Positions 33,401 through 35,084 of a stretch of 35,084 nucleotides of DNA are shown here, one piece after another. Below the pieces are notes generated by a model that saw only the letters and a list, made by a program, of their open reading frames with translations, did no database searches and was not told the DNA's origin. A program made the translations under genes and the position numbers. Every line of letters starts with the position of its first letter. Within the stretch, counting starts at the first letter, position 1. Source of the DNA: Pyramidobacter sp. C12-8 (lineage in GTDB: Bacteria > Synergistota > Synergistia > Synergistales > Dethiosulfovibrionaceae); assembly GCF_002007215.1 (NCBI RefSeq), contig NZ_MUHX01000031.1, forward strand, positions 1 to 35,084, read 5' to 3'.

Positions 33401-33903
33401 ACGGGCAGGGGCAAAAACACGCGCAGTCCGTCGACCTGACGCCGCTTTTTCTGGAAACGGACTTCTGCCGCTATCTGCGGCGGCTGGCCAATCCCGATCA
33501 CGTCGTGCTGATCTCCGTGCTCGACGAGGGCGCGCGCCGCCTCACCGAAACGCACCGCAAGCTCTTCGCGCCGCTCGGGCTCGACCTGTCGTTGTCCGGC
33601 AAACGACGCTGGAGCTACGCGGCCGTCAGCGACGGCGGCAAAAAGGTCTACGAAGAATGCGCGCCCGGCCGCATCGACATAACTATCGACGCCGCGGGGC
33701 TGAAGATCGGGCTCGTCAGCACGGGCATGGAAGCCGGCTACGAGTCGTCGATCCGGATCGACGGCGCGGAATATTCCACGCAGTCGCTGGGCATGAACAT
33801 CGTCGTCTACGACAAAAAGCAAAAACGCGTCGTCGACAGCGTCGCCTTCAACACCTACGCCGACCTGTCCGCTTCGCGCAAAGACCCCGCGTTCAAACGG
33901 TAA
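30496..33903 (+). CDS. Membrane sulfatase/phosphoglycerol transferase with tandem ILEI-like domains
   Basis: This 1135-residue protein has about three N-terminal membrane segments (within residues 10-115), then an alkaline-phosphatase-like sulfatase domain (about 145-460) of the LtaS/OpgB group. Motifs are LLVIHMESMEDTF (metal ligand), RGTTWTTAG with the nucleophile Thr, ETLDTHGPD and VVLGDHLWMGD. Such enzymes transfer phosphoglycerol-type groups to glycans outside the membrane. The C-terminal 600 residues include two ILEI/FAM3-like units: about 739-852 (RLSIRVNGLEYA, GTNFVVFD) and 985-1130 (ESSIRIDGAEYS, GMNIVVYD). I start it at ATG 30496, 9 nt after GGGAG; the ATG at 30490 is too close. GC is higher than in its neighbours. 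Confidence 0.82.
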   Translation: MPFIKNHARFFKGAALTGVFAFAAAGAAALALMRRVWGPVSMEQILFHLNVPLTGGVDANLRRLIFAAAAGAATVTALYGLFCGFCLRRGRRGAGLLAALALAGFALYAERSVGVAGFVLRQFQTTALFDAVPEPQDARWSFPGAKRNLLVIHMESMEDTFNDAAVMGAPLLPELARLRKEHLHFKGFRQVRGTTWTTAGVTASDFGLPLLLPIGHNDYGDYESFLPGALSIFEVLERSGYALEFMFSSDCSFGGIENLIRTHAARPVVKDLRWFSQYRSDVEQNRGNGWGLRDRYLYERLKEDLALRAASGAPYAFFVETLDTHGPDTYYFLDPDVRPETRWHDFRDVIRAGSLMMGEFIDWVQAQPFARDLTIVVLGDHLWMGDTVAGRPLGDGRAVFNLFINAIPRPERGIERLFSAPDFAPTILEAIGASLPGRRFGIGTSLFSGRPTMIEELGEKAYVAELGKTSARYNRFFKRPEGKPDRRAPLKTNDFSAGAPRLALSEPELFMRTGGSGAFQCAVFNSSDSLLSGAGDSPLRIRASVCAADGRNMPEYARTFPLPRDLPPQDAEYLQAAIPVPPEGTYRLRLEFVDEKDRPLAAAFETPLRTAAQWRYAAEDGGVPQDERIVLDGGAPCVAFAGAMEVCCHRDTLFCKLLDGRLSAKDLILRARRGGETVELTPRELRRASDQKFRWAAAPLDGAGLEYLEAGWRRGGAENVRPFSLLPAAKSAPLREEQDFYAYARKLSRSKALILAAVNAPEQKPGLLAMRDGQILTLQRGVPGTALHFDGEEGGVYLDLNTYDEATAAQSRTRARLSIRVNGLEYACAQQGTNFVVFDPACGEALDRAACATPIPLDELAALLAGAQPETARRTGGEAPKLLHCPVDHRVPIEKGAFLASWPGGPYVARSGGRLYFQTPWEQVFKIKLLGGSESAGIAPLDRAVSAGFDGVISALPARGASADVGFIDGQGQKHAQSVDLTPLFLETDFCRYLRRLANPDHVVLISVLDEGARRLTETHRKLFAPLGLDLSLSGKRRWSYAAVSDGGKKVYEECAPGRIDITIDAAGLKIGLVSTGMEAGYESSIRIDGAEYSTQSLGMNIVVYDKKQKRVVDSVAFNTYADLSASRKDPAFKR

Positions 33904-33908
33904 AAGCA

Positions 33909-33948
33909 AAGCGGCGAACCTCGCTTCACTCGAGGCTCGCCGCTTTTT
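33909..33948 (+). terminator. Terminator shared by sulfatase and toxin genes
   Basis: AAGCGGCGA-A-CCTCG and CGAGG-C-TCGCCGCTT pair around a short loop, and TTTTT follows. Its end overlaps the stop codon of the leftward toxin gene. Confidence 0.8.
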
Positions 33949-34462
33949 ATCCGTCTGTGTTTTGAGTGACCCACAACTGGCATTTGTGTTCCAACAAGAG
34001 GAAATCGCAGCTGTTGGCCACAAGTCCGGGATTCTTGCCCAACAGCACTCGTTTGTAAGTGCGCTCGGCAAGATACTGGATCCTTTCCTGATTTTTGATA
34101 CAGAACCTCAATTCCTGCGCAAGCAGGGCACGATAAGCTCGATCGGGTTCGTCGTCTATGGAACGGAGCGAGAGTGCGCTTTTGGGAACAGGAAACATAT
34201 AATTAAACCGAAGCGAAGCGACAATCTGACCATTGTCAGCCTGAATGAGGAAGTTATCGGGCTTTTGCTGTTTAAAAGAAGTCACAGGCACGTAATAGTT
34301 CATTTCACGCACCTGAAGCACAACGCCGCATAAAAATTTTCTCTTTCGACTTACTCCATAATCCATGTTAGGGACGCGGCTTACGCCCCTCTTTTCTATC
34401 TCTGCATTTTTCAAATAGTTGGTATAAGCAAAGTCCACGTAGTAAAAATTGAGTTTTTCCAT
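33947..34462 (-). CDS. toxN: Type III toxin-antitoxin endoribonuclease, ToxN/AbiQ family
   Basis: This 171-residue protein matches ToxN/AbiQ in length and layout: LNFYYVDFAYTNYLKNAE at the N-terminus, RKRKFLCGVVLQVREMNYYVPVTSFK in the middle of the fold, SLRFNYMFPVPKSAL, then YRALLAQELRFCIKNQERI and LAERTYKRVL near the end. ToxN cuts RNA and is held inactive by the repeat RNA ToxI. I start it at ATG 34462; an extension to 34522 would run through the upstream terminator. The short GAGG before it suggests modest translation. Upstream on the same strand are a terminator, three 37-bp repeats and a promoter, the standard layout. Such modules act in phage defence and plasmid or island upkeep. Confidence 0.85.
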   Translation of the reverse strand: MEKLNFYYVDFAYTNYLKNAEIEKRGVSRVPNMDYGVSRKRKFLCGVVLQVREMNYYVPVTSFKQQKPDNFLIQADNGQIVASLRFNYMFPVPKSALSLRSIDDEPDRAYRALLAQELRFCIKNQERIQYLAERTYKRVLLGKNPGLVANSCDFLLLEHKCQLWVTQNTDG

Positions 34463-34486
34463 CAATGCGGGCCTCAAAGTCAGAGA

Positions 34487-34512
34487 TAAAAAGAGAGGGG
34501 CCACAGCCCCTC
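34487..34512 (-). terminator. Attenuating terminator between antitoxin RNA and toxN
   Basis: On the minus strand GAGGGGC and GCCCCTC pair with a 4-nt loop and are followed by TCTTTTT. In type III systems a leaky terminator here sets the excess of antitoxin RNA over toxin mRNA. Confidence 0.8.
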
Positions 34513-34649
34513 CTGTTTTCACTACAGCTGCGCTTCAGGCGGCAGCGCGCCTTTCATGATGATCTGCTCTCAAAGCGGCAGGGCGCTTCTCATCGATGAT
34601 CTGCTCTCAAAGCGGCAGGGCACTTGCCAAAAGAGCATCGCTCTTTCTA
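34487..34649 (-). ncRNA. toxI: ToxI-type antitoxin RNA with three 37-nt repeats
   Basis: Three tandem 37-bp units occupy 34524-34634. The two units farthest from toxN are nearly identical over CCCTGCCGCTTTGAGAGCAG; the third, next to the terminator, is divergent. Known ToxI RNAs carry a few repeats of about 34-39 nt, each folding into a pseudoknot that binds ToxN and is cut from the precursor by it. The transcript should begin near 34649, given the promoter at 34656-34684. A small hairpin, AAGAGCGATGCTCTT (34631-34645), is at its 5' end. The RNA boundaries are inferred. Confidence 0.75.
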
Positions 34650-34655
34650 CATGTT

Positions 34656-34684
34656 ATTTTACTCAAGTTATGAATTTTTGTCAA
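34656..34684 (-). promoter_or_regulatory. Strong promoter of the ToxIN module
   Basis: On the minus strand a consensus TTGACA (plus 34679-34684) is followed after exactly 17 bp by TAAAAT (plus 34656-34661). It is the best promoter match in the window, as expected for an antitoxin RNA needed in excess. Confidence 0.8.
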
Positions 34685-34719
34685 ATCATTCTCACGAGGA
34701 AGACAAAATATATGAAAAC

Positions 34720-35084
34720 TGAAATTCTTCAAGGTAAATGCAACGCAACATCCGGTACCCCGTTGCATTAAATCTGAATTAAAAGAAGCTTGCATTTAGT
34801 CTGAATTGATGAAAGACCTTTCTTACGAGACAACAGATCTCGGAAAGGAGTTCATCATCATGAACAAACATTTGACTCTGGCTGAAAGAAAAGCCATTGA
34901 AAGCGCCCTCAACCGGCGAGAATCTCTCAGAAGTATTGCCTCAACAGTTCTGAAGTCGCCGAGTACGATCTCCAGAGAGATCAGAAAACATGCAGAGACT
35001 GTCTTCAAAGGCTGTTATGGCCGGACAGCAAACTGCTGCCTTCACCGGTATGACTGCTCCGTTACTTCCCTTTGTAACACCTCT
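34720..35084 (+). mobile_element. IS30-family element, right copy (partial)
   Basis: This is the inverted partner of 1-365, differing at one base that I could find. It holds the IS end, the AATGCAACG / CGTTGCATT palindrome (34737-34769), the leader and the first 75 transposase codons. It begins only 36 bp from the ToxIN promoter, so the toxin module may be IS-associated cargo or merely adjacent. Confidence 0.8.
34860..35084 (+). CDS. IS30-family transposase, N-terminal part (cut by window edge)
   Basis: It starts at ATG 34860 with GGAAAGGAG upstream and runs off the right edge. The translation equals the left copy: a helix-turn-helix (SIASTVLKSPSTISREI) followed by a Cys-rich stretch. The catalytic domain is outside the window, so intactness cannot be judged. 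Confidence 0.8.
   Translation, partial: MNKHLTLAERKAIESALNRRESLRSIASTVLKSPSTISREIRKHAETVFKGCYGRTANCCLHRYDCSVTSLCNTS

Noticed and set aside
32794-34071. 425-codon leftward frame under the sulfatase C-terminus
   Set aside because: It runs across the sulfatase, its terminator and the toxin gene end; the plus-strand product has recognisable domains and this one does not.
34524-34634. Tandem 37-bp repeats considered as a CRISPR array
   Set aside because: The units are contiguous with no unique spacers, and their place before a ToxN gene explains them as antitoxin RNA.
1-35084. IS30 pair considered as a proven composite transposon
   Set aside because: Neither transposase is complete in the window, no target duplications can be seen, and identical break points suggest assembly ends.

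Overview
The window looks like one assembled contig from the chromosome of a diderm, anaerobe-like bacterium with strong AGGAGG-type ribosome binding sites and GC-rich coding. The adjacent DUF2922- and DUF1659-like small genes, the ABC-2 polysaccharide exporter and the dTDP-sugar genes would fit Synergistota (for example a Pyramidobacter-like organism), but this is an inference from gene style. Both ends stop at exactly the same base inside an outward-reading IS30-family transposase gene (365-bp inverted arms, one mismatch seen), which suggests assembly breakpoints in a repeated IS.

Region 1 (0.4-17.6 kb) is a surface-glycan locus: a GT2 glycosyltransferase, a Wzm/Wzt-type ABC exporter, rfbB and rfbA, a second GT2, then a ten-gene leftward operon. 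Read 5'->3', that operon encodes an FdtA-like ketoisomerase, a DegT/FdtB-like aminotransferase, a hexapeptide N-acyltransferase, a GT2-like protein that has lost its catalytic motifs, a TagF-like CDP-alditol phosphotransferase, another GT2, and a four-gene phosphonate block: phosphonopyruvate decarboxylase, a LicC/PntC-like cytidylyltransferase, PEP mutase fused to a second cytidylyltransferase domain, and phosphonoacetaldehyde reductase. Together they predict a dTDP-3-amino-3,6-dideoxyhexose (Fuc3NAc/Qui3NAc type) glycan decorated with 2-hydroxyethylphosphonate via a CMP-activated intermediate. An 11-G tract at the acyltransferase/GT2 junction could make this part phase-variable.

Region 2 (17.9-29.0 kb) is an accessory array built around galE. 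There are two full-length galE genes, identical over about 980 bp, and three galE remnants. Between each successive pair lies a leftward accessory unit: an ImmA/IrrE + DUF4411 pair (both frameshifted), a DUF4143 ATPase, a Schlafen AlbA_2 ATP-binding protein, and a second AlbA_2 protein. A 190-bp galE tail and hairpin are duplicated around the last unit. The array ends at a frameshifted SWIM zinc-finger gene.

Region 3 (29.4-34.7 kb) holds a cyclase-family hydrolase, a very large membrane sulfatase/phosphoglycerol-transferase with tandem ILEI/FAM3-like C-terminal domains, and a probable type III toxin-antitoxin module of the ToxIN/AbiQ type, with antitoxin RNA repeats, attenuator and promoter all visible.

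The most rewarding items are the phosphonate-glycan operon with its poly-G switch, the galE-anchored cassette array, the ToxIN module and the sulfatase-ILEI fusion. No tRNA, rRNA or CRISPR array was recognised.
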